Shown here in pieces: positions 44,335 to 52,943 of a stretch of 64,000 nt of DNA; the first letter of the stretch is position 1, and the number at the start of each line of letters is the position of its first letter. The DNA comes from Streptomyces ruber (GTDB lineage: Bacteria > Actinomycetota > Actinomycetes > Streptomycetales > Streptomycetaceae): assembly GCF_014648075.1 (NCBI RefSeq), contig NZ_BMQK01000018.1:62001-126000 (forward strand). The letters run 5' to 3'. The notes under the pieces were generated by a model. That model saw only the letters and a program-made list of their open reading frames with translations. It was not told the origin of the DNA and did no database searches. Made by a program: the position numbers and the translations under genes.

Positions 44335-45782
44335 GCGCCCACGTCCCGCCGCCGCTCGACCGCGCCGCGCTCGCCGGGCTCCCGCCCGCGCAGCGGCCCG
44401 CCGTCGACCCGGCCGGCCTGCGCACCCGTGTCGTCCACTTCGGCCTCGGCGCCTTCCACCGCGCCCACCAGGCCGTCTACACCGAGAACGCCGCCGCCCG
44501 CTCCGGCGAACCCTGGGGCATCACCGCGGTCGCGCCCCGGTCCGCCGACACCGTACGGACCCTGCGCGACCAGGACTGCCTGTACTCGCTCACCGAACGC
44601 CGCCCGGACGGCCACCGCACCCGCGTCGTGGGCGCCGTCACCGGCGCGCTGGCCATGGGCCCCGACGCCGGGACGGTGGACGCCCTGCTCGCCGACCCCG
44701 AGGTCACGGTGGTGACCCTGACCGTCACGGAGAAGGGCTACCACCGCTCCCCGGAGACGGGCGGCCTGGACCTCACGGCCGCCCCCGTCGCGGCCGACCT
44801 CACCGCGGACCCCGAGGGCCCCCTCACCACGGTCGTCGGCCGCCTCGCCGCCGGACTCGCGGCGCGGATGCGCGCGGGCGCCCCGCCGGTCAGCGTCGTC
44901 TGCTGCGACAACATGGCGGACAACGGCGCCTCGCTGCGCCGCGTCGTCCACGACTTCGTCCGCGCCTCCGCCTGGCCGGACCGCACCGAGGTCCTGGACC
45001 GGATGGCCGCGGCGGTCGCCTTCCCCGCGACGGTCGTGGACCGGATCGTGCCCGCCACCGGCGACGCGGACCGGGCCGCCGCCACCGCCGCGCTCGGGGT
45101 GCGCGACGCCCTGCCGGTGACCGCCGAACCGTACCGGCAGTGGGTGCTGGAGGACTCCTTCGCCGCGCCCCGGCCGCCCTGGGAGCTCGACGGCGCCCTC
45201 CTCGTCCCGGACGTCGCGCCGTACCAGCTCACCAAGCTGCGCCTGCTGAACGGCTCCCACTCCGCCCTCGCCGCACTCGGCACGGCCGCCGGGCTCGCCA
45301 CCATCGCCGAGACCATGGCCACCGAGTGGGGCGAGCCCCTCGTCCGGGCGCTGTGCGCGGAGGTCGCCCCCACCCTCCCCGCGGGCGGCCCCGACCCGGC
45401 CGGGTACGCCGACGACCTCGTCGTACGGTTCGCCAACCCCGGGATGCAGCACCGGCTGCGGCAGGTCGGCTCCGACGCGTCGCTGAAGATCGCCGAGCGC
45501 TGGCTGCCCGTCCTGCGTGAGCTGCGCGCCCGCGGCACCCGCACCCCGGTCCTCGAACTGGCCCTCGCCGCCTGGGCGCTGGGCACCTGCCGCCCCGACG
45601 CGCCGCCGGACCCCGCGGCCGACGCGCTCGCCGCCTGCTGGGAACAGGACACCACCCCGGCCGGCACGGTCCGCGCGCTGCTGCGCGTCCTCGGCGCGAG
45701 CGACCTCGCGGACGACGACGCCCTCACCGCCGCCGTCGCGGAGCGGCTGCCCGCCCTGCGGGCCGGACGCGTCGAACTCTGA
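44331..45782 (+). CDS. Fructuronate reductase/mannitol dehydrogenase-family oxidoreductase
   Basis: A 483-aa polyol dehydrogenase. The N-terminal Rossmann part has VVHFGLGAFHRAHQAVY. The middle has VVTLTVTEKGYHR and SVVCCDNMADNG. The C-terminal catalytic block is KLRLLNGSHSALAALG, with Lys and Asn-Gly-x-His as in mannitol dehydrogenase and UxuB. Next to ManD the natural reaction is reduction of D-fructuronate to D-mannonate with NADH. GTG 44331 overlaps the manD stop by 4 bp. Confidence 0.9.
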   Translation: MSAHVPPPLDRAALAGLPPAQRPAVDPAGLRTRVVHFGLGAFHRAHQAVYTENAAARSGEPWGITAVAPRSADTVRTLRDQDCLYSLTERRPDGHRTRVVGAVTGALAMGPDAGTVDALLADPEVTVVTLTVTEKGYHRSPETGGLDLTAAPVAADLTADPEGPLTTVVGRLAAGLAARMRAGAPPVSVVCCDNMADNGASLRRVVHDFVRASAWPDRTEVLDRMAAAVAFPATVVDRIVPATGDADRAAATAALGVRDALPVTAEPYRQWVLEDSFAAPRPPWELDGALLVPDVAPYQLTKLRLLNGSHSALAALGTAAGLATIAETMATEWGEPLVRALCAEVAPTLPAGGPDPAGYADDLVVRFANPGMQHRLRQVGSDASLKIAERWLPVLRELRARGTRTPVLELALAAWALGTCRPDAPPDPAADALAACWEQDTTPAGTVRALLRVLGASDLADDDALTAAVAERLPALRAGRVEL

Positions 45783-45831
45783 AACCAGCCCCCACGCACC
45801 TCACTTCAGCACACGAACAACGGAGTTCACC

Positions 45832-47229
45832 ATGAAGGACAGCGTCGAAGCCGCCCGGCAGGCGCCACCCGCCGAGCGCACGACGAAAGACCTGGCCCGG
45901 GCCGCCGTCTCGGGCTGGCTCGGCACGGCCATGGAGTTCATGGACTTCCAGCTCTACTCGCTGGCCGCCGCCATCGTCTTCAACAAGCTCTTCTTCCCCG
46001 ACGTCAGCCCCGCCATCGGCCTGATCGCCGCGATGGGCACGTACGGCGTCGGATACGTCGCCCGGCTCGCCGGAGCCGTCTACTTCGGGCGGATGGGCGA
46101 CCGGATCGGCCGCAAGAAGGTCCTGTACATCACCGTCCTGCTGATGGGCGCCTCCACCACCCTCATCGGCGCCCTGCCCACGTACGCCACCATCGGCATC
46201 GCGGCGCCGGTCCTGCTCGTCGTGCTGCGGCTGGCCCAGGGCTTCGGCGCCGGCGCCGAGATCGCCGGCGCGACCGTGATGCTCGCCGAGTACGCGCCCA
46301 CCCGCCGACGCGGCCTGGTCTCCTCGCTGGTGTCCCTCGGCACCAACTCCGGCACCCTCGCCGCCTCCGGACTGTGGGCCGTGCTGCTCGCCGTGCTCAG
46401 CGAGGAGCAGCTCCTCTCCTGGGGCTGGCGGCTGCCCTTCCTGCTGAGCTTCGCGCTGATGATCTTCGCGGTCTGGATGCGCCGCGGCCTCAAGGAGAGC
46501 CCGGTCTTCGAGAACCGCGCCGACGTCGTCGACGGCGTCGCGCTCGCCCGGGACGAGGTCGAGTCCGCCGCCGCCACCACCGGCGACGACCACCGGGGCG
46601 ACGTCCTGGCCGCGGGGATACGGCAGCGCAAGGGCAAGGCGTTCTTCCTCGCGCTGGGCCTGCGGTTCGGGCAGGCGGGCAACTCCGGGCTGATCCAGAC
46701 CTTCCTCGTCGGCTACCTCGCCACCAACCTGGCGGTCGACCGCTCCGTCCCGACGGACGCCATCGTGTACGGGTCACTGCTGGGCTTCGCGACCGTGCCG
46801 GTGATCGGCATCGTCGGCGACCGCTTCGGACGCCGGCCCGTGTACCTGGTGCTGACCCTGCTGACCGCCGTGCTCGCCTTCCCGGTGATGCTCCTCATCA
46901 CCTCCGGGTCCACCGCGGGCGTGATGCTCGGCATGGTCCTCGGGCTCAACGTCGGCGTCCTCGGACTGTTCTCGCTGGAGAGCGTCACCATGGCCGAACT
47001 CTTCGGCGCCCGCACCCGGTTCACGCAGCTCGCGCTCGCCAAGGAGCTCGGCGGCATCCTCGCCACCGCGATCGGCCCGGTCCTCGCGGCCACGCTCACC
47101 GCCGTCACCGGGAGCTGGTGGCCCATCGCGGCGATGCTCGTCGTCTACTCGCTCATCACCTTCGTCAGCGCCTACCTCGCACCCGAGACACGCGGACGCG
47201 ACCTGGTCCGGCTGGAGGACGCCGTATGA
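45832..47229 (+). CDS. MFS transporter (metabolite:H+ symporter type) for sugar acids
   Basis: A 465-aa 12-helix permease of the MHS/sugar-porter group. The loop 2-3 signature is GRMGDRIGRKK and its repeat is GDRFGRRP. A charged central loop (about 230-262) separates the halves. The start ATG 45832 follows GGAG by 6 nt, 49 bp after the reductase gene. In context it should import the hexonate substrate of the pathway by proton symport; the exact substrate is inferred from the neighbouring enzymes. Confidence 0.9.
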   Translation: MKDSVEAARQAPPAERTTKDLARAAVSGWLGTAMEFMDFQLYSLAAAIVFNKLFFPDVSPAIGLIAAMGTYGVGYVARLAGAVYFGRMGDRIGRKKVLYITVLLMGASTTLIGALPTYATIGIAAPVLLVVLRLAQGFGAGAEIAGATVMLAEYAPTRRRGLVSSLVSLGTNSGTLAASGLWAVLLAVLSEEQLLSWGWRLPFLLSFALMIFAVWMRRGLKESPVFENRADVVDGVALARDEVESAAATTGDDHRGDVLAAGIRQRKGKAFFLALGLRFGQAGNSGLIQTFLVGYLATNLAVDRSVPTDAIVYGSLLGFATVPVIGIVGDRFGRRPVYLVLTLLTAVLAFPVMLLITSGSTAGVMLGMVLGLNVGVLGLFSLESVTMAELFGARTRFTQLALAKELGGILATAIGPVLAATLTAVTGSWWPIAAMLVVYSLITFVSAYLAPETRGRDLVRLEDAV

Positions 47230-48284
47230 CCAGCCGTACGAACCCGGGGATGAAAGCGGTCGTCGTGCACGGCCCCGGCGACCTGCGCATCGACGAACGC
47301 GCCCGGCCCGTGCCCGGACCCGGTGAGGTCCTGATGGCCATGGAGTGGGGCGGGATCTGCGGCTCCGACCTCGCGTACTGGCGCAACGGCGCCTCCGGCA
47401 CCGCCTCGCTCGCCCACCCGCTGGTCCTCGGGCACGAGGTCGCCGGCCGGATCGCCGGGCTGGGGGAGGGGGTGACGGGGCTCCACGAGGGGCAGCCGGT
47501 CACCGTCCACCCCGCGCAGCTCGTCGGCGACGGCGTGCTCCCCGAGCGCATCGCCGGCCGCACCAACCTCTACCCGCACGTCCGCTACTTCGGCTCGGCG
47601 GCCTTCGACCCGCACACCGACGGCGGGTTCAGCGAGTACCGCACGGTCCCCGCCGCGCAGATCCGCCCGCTGCCCGACGGCGTCGGCACCGAACAGGGCG
47701 CCCTCGCCGAGCCGCTGGCCGTCGCCCTGCACGCCGTCGGCCGCGTCCCCGAGCTGCGCGGACGCACCGTACTCGTCAACGGCTGCGGCCCGATCGGCTC
47801 CCTGGTCGCCGCCGCCGCCCGGCACCGCGGCGCCGGCACGGTCATCGCCTCCGACCTGTCGGCGGCGTCCCTGGCCGTCGCCCGCGCCATGGGCGCCGAC
47901 GAGACACGTGACCTGAGGGGCGGCGACGCACTGCCCGAGGACGTCGACATCGTCTTCGAGGCGTCCGGCGCCGCCGCCGCGCTGGGCGGGGTGCTGCGGG
48001 CCACGGCCCGCGGCGGCATCCTCGTCCAGGTCGGCAACCTGCCCGGCACGGCCGTGCCCGCCGTCCTCGGCGACCTGGTGACCCGGGAGATCACCTGGAT
48101 CGGCTCCTACCGTTTCGTCGAGGAGATCGACGACGCGCTCCTCGCCCTGCGGGACGGTCTGGACGTGAGCCCGCTGATCACGCACCGTTTCCCACTGGAA
48201 CGGGCCGCGGAGGCCCTCGCGGTCGCCGCGGACCCGGCGAGCGGGAGCAGCAAGGTCATGCTGCGCCTCGCCGCCGGGACGTGA
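47226..48284 (+). CDS. Zinc-type dehydrogenase of the L-idonate/L-gulonate 5-dehydrogenase kind
   Basis: A 352-aa medium-chain dehydrogenase. Catalytic-zinc residues are present (GGICGSDL Cys, LGHEVAG His-Glu). The region VRYFGSAAFDPHTDGGFSEY closely follows the idonate dehydrogenase pattern. The Rossmann motif is VNGCGPIGSLVAAAA. The four-Cys structural-zinc lobe is missing: HPAQLVGDGVLPERIAGRT replaces the CxxCxxC segment. ATG 47226 overlaps the MFS stop by 4 bp. Given fructuronate reductase and ManD in the same unit, oxidation of L-gulonate (or L-idonate) to D-fructuronate or a 5-keto acid is the best guess. Confidence 0.85.
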   Translation: MTSRTNPGMKAVVVHGPGDLRIDERARPVPGPGEVLMAMEWGGICGSDLAYWRNGASGTASLAHPLVLGHEVAGRIAGLGEGVTGLHEGQPVTVHPAQLVGDGVLPERIAGRTNLYPHVRYFGSAAFDPHTDGGFSEYRTVPAAQIRPLPDGVGTEQGALAEPLAVALHAVGRVPELRGRTVLVNGCGPIGSLVAAAARHRGAGTVIASDLSAASLAVARAMGADETRDLRGGDALPEDVDIVFEASGAAAALGGVLRATARGGILVQVGNLPGTAVPAVLGDLVTREITWIGSYRFVEEIDDALLALRDGLDVSPLITHRFPLERAAEALAVAADPASGSSKVMLRLAAGT

Positions 48285-48354
48285 CACGCGCGAGGGACTC
48301 CGCCGCGTCCGCGCCGCGCCCCACCCGCACACAGCCGTACACCAGGAGAGACCC

Positions 48355-49380
48355 GTGACCGTCCCGTCCCCGGCCCGAGCCGCCGACGACCAGGAACAGG
48401 CCCGCACCCACGCGCCCGACGTCGTGTGCGTCGGCGAGACGATGGCCGTCCTCGGCCCGCCCGACGAACGCCCGCTCGCCGAACAGCCCGCGCTGAGCCT
48501 GGCCGTCGGCGGCGCCGAGTCGAACGTCGCCTGCGGACTGGCCGGGCTCGGGCACCGTGCCGCCTGGCTGAGCCGGCTGGGCGACGACCCGTTCGCCCAC
48601 CGCATCCTCGCCGAACTCACCGCGCGCGGCGTGGACGTGAGCGGCGTCGAGACCGACCCGGAGCGGCCCACCGGCGTCTACTTCAAGGACCCGGCCCCCG
48701 ACCGCACCCGCACCCACTACTACCGGGGCGGTTCGGCCGCGACCGGGATGGGACCGGAGCTGGCGGACCACCCCCTGCTCCGTCAGGCCCGCGTCGTGCA
48801 CGTGTCGGGCATCACCGCGGCCCTCTCCGGCAGCTGCGCGGCACTGCTGGAGGCACTGCTCGCCGGACGGCAGGACGGCGAGCGGAGACAGCGGCTGGTG
48901 TCCTTCGACGTCAACCACCGCCCGGCCCTCTGGCGGGCCGCCGGCACCGAGGCCGCGCCGGCCCTGCTGGCGCTCGCCCGAGCGGCGGACATCGTGTTCG
49001 TCGGACGGGACGAGGCCGAGGCGCTGTGGGGCCCCGCCCGCCCGGACGACATCGCGGAACTCCTCGCCCCCGCCCCCGTCGTGGTGGTCAAGGACGCCGA
49101 GCACGGGGCCACCTCGTACGCGGGCGGTCGGCGGACGTTCGTGCCCTCACCGCCGACCGAGGTGGTCGAGGCGGTGGGCGCCGGCGACGCGTTCGCGGCC
49201 GGGTACCTGGCCGGAGTGCTGGAGGACCGCGACGAACGCTCCCGGCTGCGCCTCGGCCACCTCGCCGCCGGTGCCGCGCTGCGCACCAGGGACGATGTCC
49301 CCGTGATGCCGCCGCGCACGGAGACCGACCCCGTCCTGTCCCTGGACGACGACGCGTGGGCCACCACGACCGCCCGCTGA
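48355..49380 (+). CDS. kdgK: 2-dehydro-3-deoxygluconokinase (PfkB family)
   Basis: A 341-aa ribokinase-fold sugar kinase. The N-terminal block is CVGETMAVLGPP, with substrate motif VGGAESNVACGLAGLGHRA and KDG-kinase features GVYFKDP and YYRGGSAAT. ATP-site signature EAVGAGDAFAAGYLAG contains the catalytic Asp. It makes KDPG from the KDG supplied by ManD. The first 20 residues are an extra tail. The GTG start follows AGGAGAG. It is 70 bp after the dehydrogenase and 29 bp before eda. Confidence 0.92.
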   Translation: MTVPSPARAADDQEQARTHAPDVVCVGETMAVLGPPDERPLAEQPALSLAVGGAESNVACGLAGLGHRAAWLSRLGDDPFAHRILAELTARGVDVSGVETDPERPTGVYFKDPAPDRTRTHYYRGGSAATGMGPELADHPLLRQARVVHVSGITAALSGSCAALLEALLAGRQDGERRQRLVSFDVNHRPALWRAAGTEAAPALLALARAADIVFVGRDEAEALWGPARPDDIAELLAPAPVVVVKDAEHGATSYAGGRRTFVPSPPTEVVEAVGAGDAFAAGYLAGVLEDRDERSRLRLGHLAAGAALRTRDDVPVMPPRTETDPVLSLDDDAWATTTAR

Positions 49381-49409
49381 CCGCAGCCCCTGAAGGAGAA
49401 TCCCCAGCC

Positions 49410-50066
49410 ATGACGGCCGACTTCCTGCCCCAGCTGACGAGCGACCAGGTCATCGCGGTGGTCCGCGCCCCGGAGATCCCCGACCCGGTGGCCCTGTGCG
49501 CGGCCCTGCGGGCCGGCGGCATACGGTGGATCGAGTTCACCCGCACCACCCCCGGGCTCGCCGCGCACCTGCGCAAGGCGGTGGCCGACGACGGGCACGG
49601 CATCGGCGCGGGCACCGTGATGACCGGCGAGCAGGCCGAGGAGCTGATCGAGGCGGGCGCACAGTACCTCGTCACCCCCGGCTGCCGTCCGGAGGTGGCG
49701 CGGGTGGCGTCGGCGGCCGGGGTACCGGTCGTCCTGGGCGCCCTGACCCCCACGGAGGTCGGGACGGCGCTCGACCTCGGTGCCGACGCCGTGAAGATCT
49801 TCCCCGCGGGTGCCTTCGGCCCCGGTTACCTCAAGGACCTGGCCGGCCCGTTCCCGGACCTGCCGATCGTCGCCTCCGGCGGCGTCACCGCGGACAACGC
49901 GGCCGCGTTCCTCGCCGCCGGCGCCCGTGCGGTGTGCGCCGGTTCGAAGGTCGTACCGCCCCAGGTGGTGGCCGCCGGTGACTGGGAGGAGATCACCCGC
50001 CGCGCCCGGGCGTTCACCGACGCGGTCCGCGCCGGCGCGGAGAAGACCGAGAAGACGGGGGGCTGA
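49410..50066 (+). CDS. eda: KDPG aldolase (2-dehydro-3-deoxy-phosphogluconate aldolase)
   Basis: A 218-aa class I aldolase splitting KDPG to pyruvate and glyceraldehyde-3-phosphate. The Schiff-base Lys129 sits in DAVKIFPAG and the catalytic Glu42 in WIEFTRTTPG. The phosphate-binding tail is ASGGVTADNAAAFLAAGARAVCAGS. AAGGAG precedes the ATG. It is the last gene of the operon; its stop codon lies in the first unit of an 11-bp tandem repeat. Confidence 0.94.
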   Translation: MTADFLPQLTSDQVIAVVRAPEIPDPVALCAALRAGGIRWIEFTRTTPGLAAHLRKAVADDGHGIGAGTVMTGEQAEELIEAGAQYLVTPGCRPEVARVASAAGVPVVLGALTPTEVGTALDLGADAVKIFPAGAFGPGYLKDLAGPFPDLPIVASGGVTADNAAAFLAAGARAVCAGSKVVPPQVVAAGDWEEITRRARAFTDAVRAGAEKTEKTGG

Positions 50067-50104
50067 CGGGGGGCTGACGGAGGGCTGACGGGGGGCTGAC
50101 GGAG
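50061..50104. repeat. Four tandem 11-bp repeats (GGCTGACGGRG)
   Basis: Units start at 50061, 50072, 50083 and 50094. The seventh-from-last base alternates so that the pattern is a 22-bp unit repeated twice. The eda stop is in unit 1, and unit 4 supplies CTGACG, a possible -35 box of the next gene. Confidence 0.9.
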
Positions 50105-50131
50105 GTCCCGGCCGTCGGGCAGAGTGGCGGG

Positions 50132-50869
50132 ATGCCCGAGGTGCCCCTGCCCGGAGGTTTCGTCAACGCCGTCGTCCGCGTAGGGGACACGGTGCGGCGC
50201 CCCGCCTCCGCGAACACCGAGTACGTCGGTGAGCTGCTGAGGCTCTTCGAGGCCCGCGGCTGGCGCGGCGCTCCGCGGTTCCTCGGCGTGGACGAGCGGG
50301 GCCGCGAGGTCCTCACCTACCTTGAGGGTCACGTCGCCTGGGAGCCGCGGCAGCCCGCCGCCGTGTCGTCGGACGAGAGCCTGGCGGCGGCCGCCCGGCT
50401 CGTGCGGGAGTTCCACGACCTGACGGCCGGCACCCCGGCGGCCGGGGACCAGGAGGTCGTGTGTCACAACGACCTGTCACCCAAGAACACGGTCTACCGG
50501 CCGGCCGGCGGCGAGCTCCGGCCGGTGGCCTTCATCGACTGGGACGTCGCGGCGCCCGGCGCGCGGATCCACGACGTCGCCCACGTCTGCTGGCAGTACC
50601 TCGGCCTCGGCCCCGCGGTGACCGACGCGAGCGAGGCGGCCCGGCGCGTACGGCTGGTCGCCGACAGCTACGCACTGGCGGACCGGCGGCCTCTCGTACC
50701 GGCGATCCTGTGGTGGCAGGACCGCTGTTGGCGGGGCATCCGGGCCGGGGCGGAGGCGGGCGACCCCGCGATGGTCCGGCTGCGCGACGCGGGGGTGGTC
50801 GGGGAGGTGCGGAGGGCCTACGAGTGGGTGCGCGGACAACGGGACGTCCTGGAGCGAGCGTTGGGGTGA
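50132..50869 (+). CDS. Aminoglycoside-phosphotransferase-fold protein
   Basis: A 245-aa kinase-fold protein of the APH/choline-kinase superfamily. The catalytic loop is VCHNDLSPKNTVY (HxDxxxxN) and the metal motif is AFIDWDVAAPG (Asp). ILWWQDRCWRG lies near the C-terminus. The N-terminal lobe is short. CAGAGT (50120-50125), 18 bp after CTGACG (50096-50101), puts transcription start on the A of the ATG, so the message is probably leaderless. Such proteins phosphorylate small hydroxylated compounds; a resistance role is not implied. Confidence 0.88.
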   Translation: MPEVPLPGGFVNAVVRVGDTVRRPASANTEYVGELLRLFEARGWRGAPRFLGVDERGREVLTYLEGHVAWEPRQPAAVSSDESLAAAARLVREFHDLTAGTPAAGDQEVVCHNDLSPKNTVYRPAGGELRPVAFIDWDVAAPGARIHDVAHVCWQYLGLGPAVTDASEAARRVRLVADSYALADRRPLVPAILWWQDRCWRGIRAGAEAGDPAMVRLRDAGVVGEVRRAYEWVRGQRDVLERALG

Positions 50870-50877
50870 GCCGAGAG

Positions 50878-50910
50878 GGCGGGCCCGGCGCCGGAGCCGC
50901 CGGGCCCGCC
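50878..50910. terminator. Bidirectional hairpin terminator
   Basis: GGCGGGCCCGGC (50878-50889) and GCCGGGCCCGCC (50899-50910) pair perfectly over 12 bp. It lies between convergent genes ending at 50869 and 50929. Confidence 0.75.
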
Positions 50911-50928
50911 GGACGACGGGGTCCTGCG

Positions 50929-52494
50929 CTACCCGGCGTACGTCTCGAACTCGGCGACCCTCGGCGTGCCGGAAGAGCCGGTGATCTCGAAGGTGACCTT
51001 GCGCAGCGAGGTGCTCGGGAAGGTGATGACCCCCGCCCCGCTGCCGGACTTCAGGACGGCACCGGTGTCGGCGTTGAGGACCCGGTAGGACCCGATGGCG
51101 CCCGTGGAGCCCGATGCCTCCCGAATGTTGATCTTGGAGACGGTCCTGGCGGAGCTCCACTTGACCGAGACGGAACCGGTGGAGCCGGCCGGCGACCAGG
51201 AGGTGCCCATGTCACCGTCGCGCACGTTGCCGTAGCTGGTCCCGCTCGCCTTGCTGGATCCGTCGGCGTCCGCCCCGATGCTCAGGTTGGTCCCGGTGGG
51301 CGGGTCGGTGGGGCCGGGCGGGTCCGTGGGTCCCGGTGGGTCGGTGGGTCCCGGCGGGTCGGTGGGACCCGGGTCCGGGGTCTGCGGAGTGCAGCTGCCG
51401 TCCGACACCTTCAGGCCCTTGTTGGCGCCCGCCGTCTGGCTCACGACGCTCGGCACGCAGCTCGCGCCGTCGAGGCTGTACGAGTACGGGATGCTCACCG
51501 TGGTGTTCGACTGCGGGTTCGGTCCGGCGGGCTGGTTGTCGCCGCTGCGGCTGGACCAGGTCACGTTGTCGAAGGTGTTGCCGCCGACCTGCCAGTAGCC
51601 GGCCTCGGAGGTGTAGAAGGTGCCGAGGACGTCCTTCGAGTCCTCGAAGTAGTTGTTGTCCACCTTGGCGCGGGCCCCGGCACGGGAGTTGATGCCCGAC
51701 TCGTTGATGCGCGTGTAGTGGTTGTTGTAGATGTGGGCGATGCCGCCGCGCAGCAGGGGCACCCGGGAGTCGAGGTTCTCGTACTTGTTGTGGTGGTACG
51801 TGATGTAACCGTTGGACCGGTCGCTCTCGCTGGAGCCGACGAGGCCGCCGCGGCCGGAGTTGCGCAGGACGCTGTAGGACAGGGTCACGTACTGCGTGTT
51901 GTCCTTCATGTCGAAGAGGCCGTCGTAGCCCTCCGACTCGCCGCCGGACGCCTCCAGGGTGACGTGGTCGACCCAGACGTTGCGGACGTCGCTCTCCATG
52001 CCGATGGCGTCGCCGCCGTTGGAGGTGGGCGAGCCCGACTTCTTGACGTTCCTGACGGTCACGTTCTGGATGATGATGTTGCTCGACTCGCGGATGTGGA
52101 TGCCGAGCTGGTCGAACGTGGCCCCGTTGCCGACACCGACGAGCGTGACGTTGCTGATCTGCTTGAGCTCGATCACACCGGCGGCGGTGTTGCAGCTGTT
52201 CCCGGAGACCTTGCTGGTGTTGCCGTGGTTGATGGTGCCCTCGACCTGGATGATGATCGGGGTGCTGCTGCTGGCCCGGTTGCACAGGGCCGTGTGGATC
52301 GCGGTTCCCGTGGTGGCCCGTACGGTCTGGCCGCCCGCGCCGCCGGTGGTACCGCCGTTCTGGGTCGCGTACCCGGTGGCGCTTCCGGTCGCCGCCGCTG
52401 CCTCTTCGGGCATCGACAGCGCCACGCCGGCCCCGGCCGCTAGGGCCATCGTGGCCAGCGCCGCCTGGAGTCGCCGCGCGACTGGTCGTCTCAT
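50929..52494 (-). CDS. Secreted PL1 pectate lyase with C-terminal discoidin-like domain
   Basis: A 521-aa exported enzyme cutting polygalacturonate. The signal peptide is RRLQAALATMALAAGAGVAL with a cut near AAAA-TGS. The parallel beta-helix catalytic domain (about 40-375) has the pectate-lyase blocks VWVDHVTL, DGLFDMKDNTQYVTLSYSVL and the RxPxxR motif in DSRVPLLRGG. A DPPGPT repeat linker (about 375-395) joins a galactose-binding/F5-8C-type domain (about 400-521) that probably binds cell-wall sugar. GGAG lies 7 nt before the ATG. Together with the PL11 lyase it points to pectin use. Two LacI-type palindromes lie far upstream. Confidence 0.94.
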   Translation of the reverse strand: MRRPVARRLQAALATMALAAGAGVALSMPEEAAAATGSATGYATQNGGTTGGAGGQTVRATTGTAIHTALCNRASSSTPIIIQVEGTINHGNTSKVSGNSCNTAAGVIELKQISNVTLVGVGNGATFDQLGIHIRESSNIIIQNVTVRNVKKSGSPTSNGGDAIGMESDVRNVWVDHVTLEASGGESEGYDGLFDMKDNTQYVTLSYSVLRNSGRGGLVGSSESDRSNGYITYHHNKYENLDSRVPLLRGGIAHIYNNHYTRINESGINSRAGARAKVDNNYFEDSKDVLGTFYTSEAGYWQVGGNTFDNVTWSSRSGDNQPAGPNPQSNTTVSIPYSYSLDGASCVPSVVSQTAGANKGLKVSDGSCTPQTPDPGPTDPPGPTDPPGPTDPPGPTDPPTGTNLSIGADADGSSKASGTSYGNVRDGDMGTSWSPAGSTGSVSVKWSSARTVSKINIREASGSTGAIGSYRVLNADTGAVLKSGSGAGVITFPSTSLRKVTFEITGSSGTPRVAEFETYAG

Positions 52495-52515
52495 CCTCGT
52501 CTCCTCTGCTGGGCT

Positions 52516-52597
52516 TGCGTGTGCGTGTGCGTGTGCGTGCGTGTGTGTGCGTTGTGTCTGTCTGTACTTGCGTGCGCGTGTGCCTGTCGCGTGTGTC
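52516..52597. repeat. GT/GTGC-rich simple repeat in the pectate lyase leader
   Basis: An irregular (GTGTGC)n and (GT)n tract lies directly upstream of the lyase ribosome-binding site. On the mRNA strand it is CA-rich and unstructured, unusual in a high-GC genome. Confidence 0.85.
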
Positions 52598-52789
52598 TCC
52601 GCCCGCCCCGAGCCATGTCGTGGTCATGTGTCATGGTCATGTCACTACAAACGGCAAGGGGTGGAGCATGCGCGGCGACGGCGAGGCGTATCGGGGTGGA
52701 GCTCCGCTCCGACCGGAGGCGGCTCTTGCTGTGCGACGCCGTGGCAGGCGTCGCGAGGGGCGCCTCCGCCGGACGGTCCCAGCGCACCG

Positions 52790-52803
52790 GGAAAGCGCTT
52801 TCC
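52790..52803. promoter_or_regulatory. LacI-type operator upstream of the pectate lyase
   Basis: GGAAAGCGCTTTCC is a perfect 14-bp palindrome with a central CG, the LacI-operator design. It is 296 bp upstream of the lyase start, so the lyase would have a long leader or the site acts at a distance. Confidence 0.55.
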
Positions 52804-52865
52804 GTTCGCGAGAATAGGGTGGCGCCGCTCACACTGACAAGGCTCCGTGCAAGCGGAAAATCATC

Positions 52866-52879
52866 GGTGAGCGCTCACC
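52866..52879. promoter_or_regulatory. Second LacI-like palindrome
   Basis: GGTGAGCGCTCACC is a perfect 14-bp palindrome whose core TGAGCGCTCA equals that of the ideal lac operator. It is 76 bp from the first palindrome and 65 bp past the end of the DUF5997 gene. Confidence 0.5.
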
Positions 52880-52943
52880 CGCGAGGCCCCGGCCGCCCCG
52901 GGGCGGGGTCGGCCGGGCCGGCCGGAGAGGTGAGCGGCGGGCG

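Noticed and set aside
50132..50869. Aminoglycoside resistance gene
   Set aside because: Only the general kinase-fold motifs are present. Most such proteins are not resistance enzymes, and there is no supporting context.
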